Positions 1 to 6,268 of a stretch of 7,692 nt of DNA are shown piece after piece (position 1 is the stretch's first letter; each line of letters begins with the position of its first letter). Position numbers and translations under genes: made by a program. Source of the stretch: Cyclobacteriaceae bacterium (GTDB lineage: Bacteria > Bacteroidota > Bacteroidia > Cytophagales > Cyclobacteriaceae). Under the pieces are notes generated by a model. The model was given only the letters and a program-made list of their open reading frames with translations, made no database searches and had not been told where the DNA came from. Where the stretch lies: the NCBI GenBank assembly GCA_029880385.1, contig JAOUOM010000082.1:1-7692 (forward strand), written 5' to 3'.

Positions 1-1373
1 TGTTTAATCCCGGGAAAATTGTAGATACGCCACCGATGGACACGGGGCTGCGCTTTGCTGCCGGGCAGGATACCCCGGAAATAGCGACCTTGTTGGATTT
101 TTCCGAAAACCAGGGCTATATCCGATCGGCCGAGTTGTGTAATGGGTCGGGGGACTGCCGAAAATCGGAATTATCAGGGGGTACCATGTGCCCAAGTTAC
201 ATGGCTACCCGCAATGAAAAAGACACGACACGTGCACGTGCCAATATTTTGCGTGAGATGCTGACAAAAGCAGACGGTGCACTTTCGTTTTCGCACCCGC
301 AAATTCGTGAAGTAATGGACTTGTGCCTAAGTTGCAAGGGGTGCAAATCGGAATGCCCATCAAATGTGGATATGGCAAAACTAAAGGCCGAATGGAATTA
401 CCAATCCTACAAGGCCAAGGGTGTGCCATTGCGTACACGAATGATAGGACATTTTACGCTGGCTATGAAACTGGCATCCAAAATGCCCTGGGCATATCGT
501 TTTGTTTTTGACCACAGACTAACGGCTTCAGTGGCCAAGAGGATAGCGGGCTTTGCCACACAGCGAAGCATGCCGGATATTTCTTCCGTTACGCTGACCA
601 GGTGGATAAAGAAACAGTTTAGGCCCACCACTACAAATGAAGACAGATCGATTTATTTTTTTGTCGATGAGTTTACCAATTTCAACGATGGGGAAATAGG
701 TAAAAAGGCACTCTTGCTTTTGGATAAATTGGGCTATGACATACGGTTTGTACCTCATGCCGAAAGTGGACGCACCTATTTGTCAAAAGGCCTGCTTGAC
801 CAGGCACTGGATGTGTGCAGGAAAAATGTGAACTTATTTTACCCCATTGTATCTGAGCAGGTACCTCTCGTTGGCATTGAGCCATCGACGATCCTCACCT
901 TTCGTGATGAGTACATTGACATGCTGCGGGGAGAGGAAAAGGAAATGGCGCGAAAAGTGGCCAAAAACACCCTTACGATCGAAGAGTTTTTGGCCAGGGA
1001 AATGGATAAGGGAAATATTTCTTCTTCACAATTTGTGACTACCCCCCGCAAAATAAAGGTGCATGGACATTGCCATCAGAAAGCACTTTCTTCCCTGACC
1101 CCGACCAAAAAAATATTGAAGCTCCCGGCCAACTACGACGTGCAGATGATCCCATCGGGATGTTGTGGCATGGCAGGTTCCTTTGGGTATGAAAAAGAAC
1201 ACTTTGATGTGTCCATGCAGATAGGTGAGCTGGTACTTTTCCCAACCATACGTCAACAATCCGAAGACGTATTGATTGCTGCTGCGGGAACCAGTTGCCG
1301 TCATCAGATTAAAGATGGTACGGGCAGACGTGCGTTGCACCCGGTCGAAATATTAGTTGAGGCACTGGCCTAA
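1..1373 (+). CDS. FAD-linked oxidase / Fe-S oxidoreductase, C-terminal half (5' partial)
   Basis: The reading frame is open from the left edge (first full codon at 3), so the ATG at 36 is internal; 456 residues are visible. They begin with FNPGKIVDTPPMDTGLRF, the linker that in GlcD-GlpC fusion proteins (YdiJ type, usually about 1,000 aa) joins the FAD-linked oxidase domain to the iron-sulfur part. Cluster motifs follow: CNGSGDC (Cys codons at 138 and 156) with MCPSY (Cys at 189), then C-x2-C-x2-C-x3-CP (324, 333, 342, 354). The C-terminal cysteine-rich (CCG) region has HGHCHQKAL and SGCCGMAGSFGYE (about 1062-1196). The first CCG copy is degenerate: HAESGR stands where KCCGRP is usual. The family oxidises 2-hydroxy acids such as D-2-hydroxyglutarate or D-lactate and passes electrons through the clusters; which substrate applies here cannot be told. 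No frameshift is seen. The stop codon overlaps that of the convergent neighbour. Confidence 0.93.
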   Translation, partial: FNPGKIVDTPPMDTGLRFAAGQDTPEIATLLDFSENQGYIRSAELCNGSGDCRKSELSGGTMCPSYMATRNEKDTTRARANILREMLTKADGALSFSHPQIREVMDLCLSCKGCKSECPSNVDMAKLKAEWNYQSYKAKGVPLRTRMIGHFTLAMKLASKMPWAYRFVFDHRLTASVAKRIAGFATQRSMPDISSVTLTRWIKKQFRPTTTNEDRSIYFFVDEFTNFNDGEIGKKALLLLDKLGYDIRFVPHAESGRTYLSKGLLDQALDVCRKNVNLFYPIVSEQVPLVGIEPSTILTFRDEYIDMLRGEEKEMARKVAKNTLTIEEFLAREMDKGNISSSQFVTTPRKIKVHGHCHQKALSSLTPTKKILKLPANYDVQMIPSGCCGMAGSFGYEKEHFDVSMQIGELVLFPTIRQQSEDVLIAAAGTSCRHQIKDGTGRRALHPVEILVEALA

Positions 1374-2116
1374 TGACCATTGAGCTCATCGTAGTATCTG
1401 GCCAGTAAGATCAGGTCATCTTCCGTTGTTAGCTTAAGTTCCTTTTCCTTTACAAAATTTTTAAGGGATTTGTTGTTACCAAAAGCTTGCAGCACTTCTT
1501 TCTTGTATAAATGAAAAGGGCTTGGGACTCCATTTATGGAGACATAATATAAAAATTCGAACGAGAAAATATTCTGTTTGTTTACGTCTTCTGCATTTCG
1601 TTGCTGTAAGTAAAAGCTGTTGGGTTCATTGGATACTTTTCCCTGGGTGATGCTGTTTTTAAAGGCTGTCACCACCAGTTTTTTGAAAATGATAAGTTCT
1701 TCGCCTTCGAAAAGCTCAATGAAATGTGCTTCGGGCTGCTGGGGGTGCAGGGCCCAGGAAAATACGACGGGAAAACGGATAAAACCCGCCGGGAGGTGGG
1801 GATTGAATTCACCTGACTCAAAGGTGATTTTCACATAATATTGTTTGTTGATTTCAAGGATGCTGTCTCCTTTTTGAATTTCAAACTGATTGGTATACCC
1901 GTTGTAATTAAGGGGTACACTGATTTCGGACTTGGCCCGGGGATCCAAAAGTTTAGCCTGGGAAAAATCGGTTAGCAAATAGGGTGTGCGCAGGATACCA
2001 TTATACCGGGCAGGGTTGACGGGCTGGTTACTATTTAATACTACGGCAGGCGACTGCTGGGCGAAAGCAGCCGAGCAAAGCAATAAAAAAAATAACGTAG
2101 GGGCTTTTCTGTACAT
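1370..2116 (-). CDS. exported protein of unknown function
   Basis: The gene encodes 248 aa from the ATG at 2116. The frame extends to a TTG at 2134, but the ATG places a clean signal peptide at the very N terminus: MYRKAP, a hydrophobic stretch FFLLLCSAAFA, and a likely cleavage before QQ. The mature part is mixed beta-rich sequence. It contains GILRTPYLLTDF, SEISVPLNYNGYTNQFEI and a lysine-rich C-terminal third with KNFVKEKELKL. The combination of a short 'PYL..DF' segment followed by 'VPLNYN.Y..' resembles secreted Bacteroidota proteins of unknown function that I recall only generally, so no function is assigned. There is no lipobox cysteine and no C-terminal T9SS domain, so the product is probably periplasmic. 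No Shine-Dalgarno sequence precedes the ATG, as is usual in this phylum. It converges on the Fe-S oxidoreductase with a 4-nt overlap and is divergent from the T9SS-domain gene. Confidence 0.8.
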   Translation of the reverse strand: MYRKAPTLFFLLLCSAAFAQQSPAVVLNSNQPVNPARYNGILRTPYLLTDFSQAKLLDPRAKSEISVPLNYNGYTNQFEIQKGDSILEINKQYYVKITFESGEFNPHLPAGFIRFPVVFSWALHPQQPEAHFIELFEGEELIIFKKLVVTAFKNSITQGKVSNEPNSFYLQQRNAEDVNKQNIFSFEFLYYVSINGVPSPFHLYKKEVLQAFGNNKSLKNFVKEKELKLTTEDDLILLARYYDELNGH

Positions 2117-2310
2117 GGGATAAAAATAAACCAAAAAAACAGATGCCGTAAAGTATGCAGAAGATATATGAGAATAAATCCCGGCGTAGCTTACAAGGAG
2201 TATGGCACGGTAATTGATAATTTTTGATTAACCATTTTTAACGAGCATGTTGTTAAAATATTTTGCCCCATCTGTAAAACTTTGCAATTTTATTTGCGTA
2301 CTTTGAGGTT
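2117..2310. other. divergent intergenic region
   Basis: This AT-rich stretch of 194 nt separates two divergent genes and must hold both promoters. On the plus side, TTTG at 2281-2284 and TACTTTG at 2299-2305 resemble Bacteroidota -33 and -7 elements. However, the -7 box is one base short of TAnnTTTG and the 14-nt spacing is shorter than usual, so I do not call a promoter. No box matching the consensus was found for the minus gene. Confidence 0.4.
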
Positions 2311-2691
2311 ATGCGTACGAAAGGATTGATCATATGGATAATTGGCCTATTTTTATTAGGCACCGTCTATGGGCAGCAGCCCGGGATCAACCGGTCTGTT
2401 TCCGGATCGGAAGCGGCCTTGTACACATCTGCCCTTGATGGGGTCAGGATAGACCTGTATCCCAATCCTGCTACAGATTTCATTGTGATTGAATTAAAAG
2501 GAACGTCGATCAATAATCCCCAGATCGAATTAAGGAGTATTATAGGGAATAACCTGAAAATTGAGCTTGAGCATACAGGTACCAATACGTATCGCATTTC
2601 ACTCAAGGAATTTGCAACGGGTTATTACTTTTTGGTTGTTCGCGATGACCTTTCCAGGTTTAAAAAAGCCTATAAATTTCTGAAAAATTAG
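2311..2691 (+). CDS. small exported protein consisting mainly of a T9SS type A sorting domain
   Basis: The gene encodes 126 aa. Residues 1-21 form a signal peptide (MRTKG, hydrophobic core IIWIIGLFLLGTVYG, cleavage before QQ). A linker of roughly 20 residues follows. From about residue 46 the sequence has the layout of the type A C-terminal sorting domain: VRIDLYPNPATDFIVIEL, a middle strand IELRSIIGN, then FATGYYFLVVRDDLSRFKKAYKFLKN. The 'YPNPATD' start and the final basic strand are the usual landmarks. In known T9SS cargo this domain directs passage through the outer membrane and is then cleaved or anchored by PorU. Here there is almost no cargo in front of it. Length and composition look intact, with no sign of truncation. 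The ATG at 2311 is preceded by no clear ribosome binding site, and the gene appears to be a single transcription unit. Confidence 0.85.
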   Translation: MRTKGLIIWIIGLFLLGTVYGQQPGINRSVSGSEAALYTSALDGVRIDLYPNPATDFIVIELKGTSINNPQIELRSIIGNNLKIELEHTGTNTYRISLKEFATGYYFLVVRDDLSRFKKAYKFLKN

Positions 2692-2891
2692 GCCGCAGGC
2701 TAAACGCATTCCCCTAATCCGTTATTATTCAATTTTGATAGGTTCGCCCAAAAGGGGGATAATCACTTTGCACCTCATGCCGAAATGCATGTTGTGGGTT
2801 GATAAAATCCGGTAGTAAAACCCTTTGCAACGAACTGTCTTCAGGTTTTAATTTAAGCTATCCTGCTTTTTTCGGAGTGACAAATGAGCAT
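2692..2891. other. intergenic, no gene seen
   Basis: These 200 nt lie between the T9SS-domain gene and the tRNA-Ser terminator. I see no convincing reading frame, RNA gene or strong terminator for the upstream gene. The only structure is a small CCC-AAAA-GGG hairpin near 2748-2757, without a T tract. Confidence 0.4.
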
Positions 2892-2897
2892 AAAAAA

Positions 2898-2916
2898 ACC
2901 CGGCGATTTGCCGGGT
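2898..2916 (-). terminator. terminator of tRNA-Ser
   Basis: A perfect 7-bp GC-rich stem (ACCCGGC at 2898-2904 with GCCGGGT at 2910-2916) encloses a 5-nt loop. Read on the minus strand it is followed by seven Ts (complement of 2892-2898). It starts 8 nt past the 3' end of tRNA-Ser, so it is an intrinsic terminator for that gene. The plus side also has a run of Ts after one C, so it could act in both directions. Confidence 0.85.
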
Positions 2917-2923
2917 CTTTTTG

Positions 2924-3008
2924 CAGAGGAGGAGGGATTCGAACCCCCGGACCCTCGCAGGTCAACGGTTTTCAAGACCGCCGCGATCGACCACTCTGCC
3001 ACTCCTCT
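2924..3008 (-). tRNA. tRNA-Ser (anticodon TGA)
   Basis: The 85-nt gene folds as a class II tRNA. The acceptor stem is AGAGGAG (3002-3008) with CTCCTCT (2925-2931). The anticodon loop CTTGAAA has TGA at 2972-2974. A long variable arm has a GACC/GGTC stem, and the T loop is TTCGAAT on a 5-bp stem with one G-U pair. The discriminator is G and no CCA is encoded, so CCA would be added after transcription. A -7/-33 promoter lies upstream and a hairpin terminator downstream, so it is a single-gene unit reading UCN serine codons. Confidence 0.97.
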
Positions 3009-3034
3009 GTATCGATTGCCCTAAAATAGGAACG

Positions 3035-3064
3035 CAAAACTAACGCATTCATTAAAATAAGCAA
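3035..3064 (-). promoter_or_regulatory. promoter of tRNA-Ser
   Basis: On the minus strand, TAGTTTTG (complement of 3035-3042) matches the Bacteroidota -7 consensus TAnnTTTG exactly. TTG (complement of 3062-3064) lies 19 nt upstream, the expected place for the -33 element. Transcription would begin near 3028-3030, about 20 nt before the mature tRNA end. Confidence 0.75.
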
Positions 3065-3175
3065 GTATGGAAATATGAATTATTTTATTATCTCCTTTAA
3101 ATTTTACTCAATCCGATCACAGGAAATCTGTCTTTTTTAATAGTCGGGTGAAGCGAATTAAAAAATTTGTTAAAA

Positions 3176-3206
3176 TTGGCAGCCAGATGTCTTTTTTATA
3201 GCTTTG
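3176..3206 (+). promoter_or_regulatory. promoter of tRNA-Arg
   Basis: TTG at 3176-3178 and TAGCTTTG at 3199-3206 match the Bacteroidota -33 and -7 elements with a 20-nt spacer. The box ends 17 nt before the first base of the mature tRNA, leaving a leader of roughly 10 nt to be trimmed. Confidence 0.78.
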
Positions 3207-3223
3207 CGCCTCTGTTGAATACT

Positions 3224-3295
3224 GGTCCCGTAGTTCAATGGATAGAATAGAAGTTTCCTAAACTTTAGATACAGGTTCGATTCCTGTCGGGACTA
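3224..3295 (+). tRNA. tRNA-Arg (anticodon CCT)
   Basis: The 72-nt cloverleaf has acceptor strands GGTCCCG (3224-3230) and CGGGACT (3288-3294), the first pair being a G-U wobble. The D stem is GTTC/GAAT. The anticodon stem GAAGT/ACTTT carries the loop TTCCTAA, with anticodon CCT at 3257-3259. The T stem ACAGG/CCTGT carries the loop TTCGATT. The discriminator is A and no CCA is encoded. It reads the arginine codon AGG. A consensus promoter precedes it and an intrinsic terminator follows within a few bases. Confidence 0.97.
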
Positions 3296-3298
3296 CAG

Positions 3299-3331
3299 AA
3301 AAACCTCATTACACTATGTATTGAGGTTTTT
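3299..3331 (+). terminator. terminator of tRNA-Arg
   Basis: AAAAACCTCA (3299-3308) pairs perfectly with TGAGGTTTTT (3322-3331) around a 13-nt loop, and the right arm ends in a run of six Ts. It begins 4 nt after the tRNA discriminator base. The long A/T part of the stem doubles as the U tract. Confidence 0.88.
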
Positions 3332-3332
3332 T

Positions 3333-3572
3333 ATTGATCTTGCAAGTGATATAAGAAACGAATGGGACAACACGATGGAAAGTGCAGGTCTCGAATAGGA
3401 GGACTTTTTTAATTTTGTTCGATTCAAGCATCATTTATACATACCGAAATCGCCATTTACATTTCTTTTTCCAACATATGCGTGGGATTTTCTTGACTTT
3501 GATAAAAATTAGGTGCTTCTTTATCCATATCTAAGTCATTAAAACTATTTTTTATACCAAAACAAACAAAAT
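3333..3572. other. intergenic, AT-rich leader region
   Basis: These 240 nt separate the tRNA-Arg terminator from the 118-aa protein gene and presumably hold its promoter. TTGACTTTG occurs at about 3494-3502, but no TAnnTTTG box lies at the right distance. I see no reading frame with coding character and no repeat of the tRNA 3' end that would suggest an attachment site; GTTCGATTC at about 3418-3426 matches only the T-loop core. Confidence 0.4.
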
Positions 3573-3929
3573 ATGGCAATTATCAAATTAAAATTAGTGG
3601 ACAATGGAGGTTCAAAAGTGCTCTATTGGAGCTCAGATGGTGTTTCATGGGGTATTGTGGACGGCCAGTTCCCGTCTACCGGTGTAAACCGTGGCGATAC
3701 CATTGAATGGCAGGCTGACGATACAATAAATAATGTTACCATTCACTTTCAGGGTGGGGGTATCATCGCGAATGGCAGCATTAATGGGAACGGCAGCAAA
3801 TCACCCAATGCACAGGTACCCTCCAACTGTCCCGAACCACAACAAGACAAATATACCATTCGGGCTATCCCAGCGGGAGGAGGTGCACCTGTAGAGGTTG
3901 ATCCAGATATTGTAATTCCACCAAAATAA
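3573..3929 (+). CDS. 118-aa beta-rich protein of unknown function, upstream of a sensor kinase
   Basis: The protein starts MAIIKLKLVDNGGSK with no signal peptide or membrane segment, so it is predicted to be cytoplasmic. It is rich in Gly, Asn and short beta strands: LYWSSDGVSWGIVD, then NRGDTIEWQADDTINNVTIHF, a Gly/Asn/Ser-rich loop (GGGIIANGSINGNGSKS), and a last strand YTIRAIPAGGGAPVEVDPDIVI. The 'GDTIEWQADD..NNVTI' segment recalls the 'GDTVTW.N.D...HTVT' strand of plastocyanin-like cupredoxins. However, the His, Cys, His and Met copper-ligand set is absent (one His, one Cys, only the initial Met), so copper binding is unlikely. A generic beta-sandwich is my inference. The ATG at 3573 follows an A-rich stretch without a Shine-Dalgarno sequence. 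The sensor kinase begins 51 nt downstream on the same strand, which suggests possible co-transcription. Confidence 0.75.
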   Translation: MAIIKLKLVDNGGSKVLYWSSDGVSWGIVDGQFPSTGVNRGDTIEWQADDTINNVTIHFQGGGIIANGSINGNGSKSPNAQVPSNCPEPQQDKYTIRAIPAGGGAPVEVDPDIVIPPK

Positions 3930-3973
3930 TAGTGAAATTTGAGTAGTAGACCTACACTTTATACTTTTTTCAT

Positions 3974-4007
3974 AAAGAGGATGATCCATGTTTTCATCCT
4001 CTTTTTT
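3974..4007 (+). terminator. terminator-like hairpin over the kinase start codon
   Basis: AAAGAGGATGA (3974-3984) is a perfect 11-bp inverted repeat with TCATCCTCTTT (3994-4004). The loop is 9 nt, and six Ts cover 4002-4007. This has the form of an intrinsic terminator for the upstream 118-aa gene. It also contains the kinase ATG (3981-3983) inside its left arm, and its right arm encodes part of the signal peptide. It could attenuate transcription into the kinase gene, hide its start codon from ribosomes, or be partly fortuitous because the T tract encodes the Phe-Phe pair of the signal peptide. Confidence 0.55.
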
Positions 4008-5825
4008 AGTGTTTTTTGTTATGGACAGGCCGATCAGGATGAAGCCGACAGCTTGATTGAAAGCCTTTCCGGCGGAAATCTTAGCGTAATGGAGCGATTG
4101 TTGGCCTTGAGAAAAATTACGTCAAGTGTTTCCGACCCAAGTGATCGTTTTTATTATGCATCACAAATGGCCCAATATGCAGAAGAAGCCGGTGATTTGG
4201 AATATTTGCAACGGGCAAAGCTGGAACTGGGCAATTCCTATAAACTAAAGGGGGATTTTACTTCGGCTATTATCTTTTATATCGATGCCGCAAATCTTGC
4301 AGATTCAATAGGGCATCTCGAAGGCACCGGCTATGCGTATTCGTTATTGGCAGGTACGTATGACAAGCTCGAAAATTATGACTTGTCCAATTCATACTAT
4401 GGCAAGGCACTGAGTATTTTTGACCAGATTGAAAATGAGATCATGGTTGCCATTCTAAATGGAAATCTGGGTTTTGGTTTCTACAAATTGAATGCGCTTG
4501 ATAGTGCGGAATATTATACCACATTGTCCATTCGTCAATTACAGAAATCCTATCCGACTGCCCTGGATTATGCCATTGGAAATTTGGCTTTGATCCATTT
4601 GAAGCAGGAAAAAAGTGGAGCACTGGCCGAGCTAAATGAAATTCTTGACATACTTGAACAAAAAGAAGACTGGTTTGCCATTGCCGACTATCAGTCACAG
4701 CTTGCTCATATCTATACGATGCAGGAAAAGACAGAACTTGCCATTGAGGCTGCCGAGAAAGGCCTTGCCATCGCGTCACGTCTGGGTCTTCGCGAACAGG
4801 TACGTGATGCCTGCCAAAGCCTTTATGCGTTGTACCAAACGAAAGCCAATTTTGCCAAGGCACTGGAGTACCAGACCATGTACATGATCTACAAAGATAG
4901 CATCAACGATATTCGTGAATTACAGCGTATCTCAAACCTGCAGACAGAATATGAGGTCGGTCTGAAACAGGCAGAGGTAGACCTGCTGGCTGCACAGAAA
5001 CGAAACCGGGAAATTTATTTGTATGGGGCCATGTTGCTTTTGTTTATAGCAGTCACAAGTGGAGTGTTCATCTACCGGAGTTATCTGGTAAAAAACAAGC
5101 TAAGCCATGCGCTGGAAAAACAAACGGAAAAACTCCAGGCACTCAATGCCACCAAGGACAAACTTTTTTCGATCATCTCGCACGACCTGAGGGGACCGGT
5201 TGCGGCTTTTCGTGGCATTCCTTTTATCATTCGGGGAATGTCGCCCGATAGTCCCAAGGAGGAAATGCTCGGCTTGGCAAATGAAATTGAAACAACAGCC
5301 CGCCGAATGGCTACCCTGCTTGATTCGCTCCTTACCTGGGCGATGCAGCAACAGGGGCAATTCACCGTTCAGCCAGAGCCAATTCTGATTCAAACACTTT
5401 CCGAAGAGGTATTGGCTACCTATGTAAGTGCTGCGCGTGCCAAAAAAATTAACCTGATCAGTGAATGTGATGACATTCAGATCGTATCGGATCGCAATGC
5501 CCTTGATACGATTCTGCGAAACCTGGTGGGGAATGCCCTGAAATTCACAAAAGAAAACGGCACCATCACCCTGGCAGCCATTAGGCAGGGAAATGCAGTC
5601 ATTATTCGTGTATCGGATACCGGGGTAGGAATTTCGCAGGATAAAATAGACGAATTGTTTTTAAATCCTGCAGCCAAAGCCAGCTTCGGTACAGATGGTG
5701 AAAAAGGCCTTGGGCTTGGCTTGCAACTGGTGAAAGAATTTGCCCGACTGATCCACGGGACGATTGAGGTACAAAGCTCCGAAGGGAAGGGAACCACTGT
5801 TTCTCTTGTTTTATCGCAAGGCTAA
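3981..5825 (+). CDS. sensor histidine kinase with N-terminal TPR domain
   Basis: The gene encodes 614 aa from the ATG at 3981. A TTG at 3939 would lengthen the frame, but the ATG puts the signal peptide MIHVFILFFSVFCYGQA at the N terminus. Residues about 45-310 form a run of TPR-like helical pairs (for example LGNSYKLKGDFTSAIIFYIDA and LAHIYTMQEKTELAIEAAEKG). One membrane helix lies at about 345-367, then a coiled coil (LEKQTEKLQALNATKDKL). The H-box SIISHDLRGP has the phospho-acceptor His401. The ATPase domain has an N box NLVGNALKFT (Asn514, Asn518), G1 DTGVGIS (Asp546) and G2 GLGLGL (from Gly576). All catalytic motifs are intact. Exported TPRs would sense an envelope signal and control cytoplasmic autophosphorylation. 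No receiver domain or adjacent response regulator is present, so it is an orphan whose partner lies elsewhere. Confidence 0.93.
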   Translation: MIHVFILFFSVFCYGQADQDEADSLIESLSGGNLSVMERLLALRKITSSVSDPSDRFYYASQMAQYAEEAGDLEYLQRAKLELGNSYKLKGDFTSAIIFYIDAANLADSIGHLEGTGYAYSLLAGTYDKLENYDLSNSYYGKALSIFDQIENEIMVAILNGNLGFGFYKLNALDSAEYYTTLSIRQLQKSYPTALDYAIGNLALIHLKQEKSGALAELNEILDILEQKEDWFAIADYQSQLAHIYTMQEKTELAIEAAEKGLAIASRLGLREQVRDACQSLYALYQTKANFAKALEYQTMYMIYKDSINDIRELQRISNLQTEYEVGLKQAEVDLLAAQKRNREIYLYGAMLLLFIAVTSGVFIYRSYLVKNKLSHALEKQTEKLQALNATKDKLFSIISHDLRGPVAAFRGIPFIIRGMSPDSPKEEMLGLANEIETTARRMATLLDSLLTWAMQQQGQFTVQPEPILIQTLSEEVLATYVSAARAKKINLISECDDIQIVSDRNALDTILRNLVGNALKFTKENGTITLAAIRQGNAVIIRVSDTGVGISQDKIDELFLNPAAKASFGTDGEKGLGLGLQLVKEFARLIHGTIEVQSSEGKGTTVSLVLSQG

Positions 5826-5841
5826 TGCAGGGCCAAAAGGC

Positions 5842-5869
5842 AAAAAAAACCGCCCATACAAGTGAGCGG
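5842..5869 (-). terminator. terminator of the 62-aa protein gene
   Basis: CCGCCC (5850-5855) and GAGCGG (5864-5869) form a 6-bp stem with one G-U pair and an 8-nt loop. On the minus strand it is followed by eight Ts (complement of 5842-5849). It lies 9 nt past the stop codon of the minus-strand gene. It lacks a T tract on the plus side, so the kinase gene does not obviously have its own terminator. Confidence 0.75.
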
Positions 5870-5878
5870 CTCAGCATC

Positions 5879-6067
5879 TTATTCGATGGTTTCTTCAATG
5901 TGCCTCAATTTGACCGTAAGGCGGGTGAGCTCTTTTTCCAAATCCTTTAATTTGTTGATGGCAATGTCTTCGTGATGGGTCTCAATCATGTGTTTCAGAT
6001 CATCAATGGCACTCAGACACTGTGTCTGATGAAATACCACACTTTCGATTTGTTCTTTTGTATCCAT
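5879..6067 (-). CDS. 62-aa helical (coiled-coil) protein of unknown function
   Basis: The predicted product is almost wholly alpha-helical and charged: MDTKEQIESVVFHQTQ, then CLSAIDDLKHMIETHHED, then INKLKDLEKELTRLTVKLRHIEETIE. The last part has clear leucine/isoleucine spacing of 3 and 4 residues, typical of a short coiled coil that may form dimers. There is no signal peptide, membrane segment or enzymatic motif. Support for a real gene comes from the ATG at 6067, coherent amphipathic composition, and a good intrinsic terminator just beyond the stop codon. No consensus promoter was found upstream. A small cytoplasmic scaffold or regulator is possible, but no function can be assigned. Confidence 0.7.
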   Translation of the reverse strand: MDTKEQIESVVFHQTQCLSAIDDLKHMIETHHEDIAINKLKDLEKELTRLTVKLRHIEETIE

Positions 6068-6268
6068 GAGGGTAAAAATTTAATGACGCAGTTAATCTAG
6101 TCGAAATTGATTTTGAAATTCCTTTCATAGGTCGTACAATTGACTGATAAAGATCACCTATGCGGAAAGACAGTTTTAAAGTAAGAAAAAATGGCTGTGA
6201 ATCCAAAAAAAAATGATGGCTATTCCTGCACACGCTGGCAGATTTAGTTTTTACAGGTAGCGGCATAA
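6068..6268. other. intergenic region with an inverted repeat
   Basis: This 201-nt AT-rich gap lies between the 62-aa gene and the terminator of the 67-aa gene, both on minus. It holds the 7-bp inverted repeat CATAGGT (6126-6132) / ACCTATG (6156-6162) with a 23-nt spacer, about 60-95 nt upstream of the 62-aa start codon. Short open frames here are 18 codons or fewer and show no coding character. Confidence 0.35.

Noticed and set aside
1026..1340. Minus-strand 104-codon open frame
   Set aside because: It is antisense to the CCG region of the oxidoreductase, whose plus-strand motifs are unmistakable.
2771..2785. 14-nt match ACCTCATGCCGAAA shared with about 752-765 inside the first gene
   Set aside because: One match of this length in 7.7 kb is within chance expectation, and neither surrounding sequence shows extended similarity.
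2799..3029. Plus-strand 76-codon open frame ending near 3029
   Set aside because: It runs antisense through the tRNA-Ser gene and its terminator, and its translation includes the tRNA-derived GGGIRTPGPS stretch, a well-known spurious ORF signature.
3117..3138. ACAG-GAAAT-CTGT hairpin followed by Ts between the two tRNA genes
   Set aside because: The stem is only 4 bp and there is no upstream transcript that it would end.
3224..3572. Possible integration site at the tRNA-Arg 3' end
   Set aside because: No direct repeat of the tRNA 3' end was found downstream. GTTCGATTC near 3418 is only a 9-nt T-loop match, and no integrase or phage-like gene follows.
3573..3929. Copper-binding cupredoxin
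   Set aside because: The strand pattern is suggestive, but the His/Cys/His/Met ligand set and a signal peptide are missing.
4441..4863. Minus-strand 140-codon open frame
   Set aside because: It lies wholly inside the TPR region of the kinase gene on the opposite strand, and its composition (rich in Trp, Gln, His, Ser) is not protein-like. The plus frame has clear domain content.
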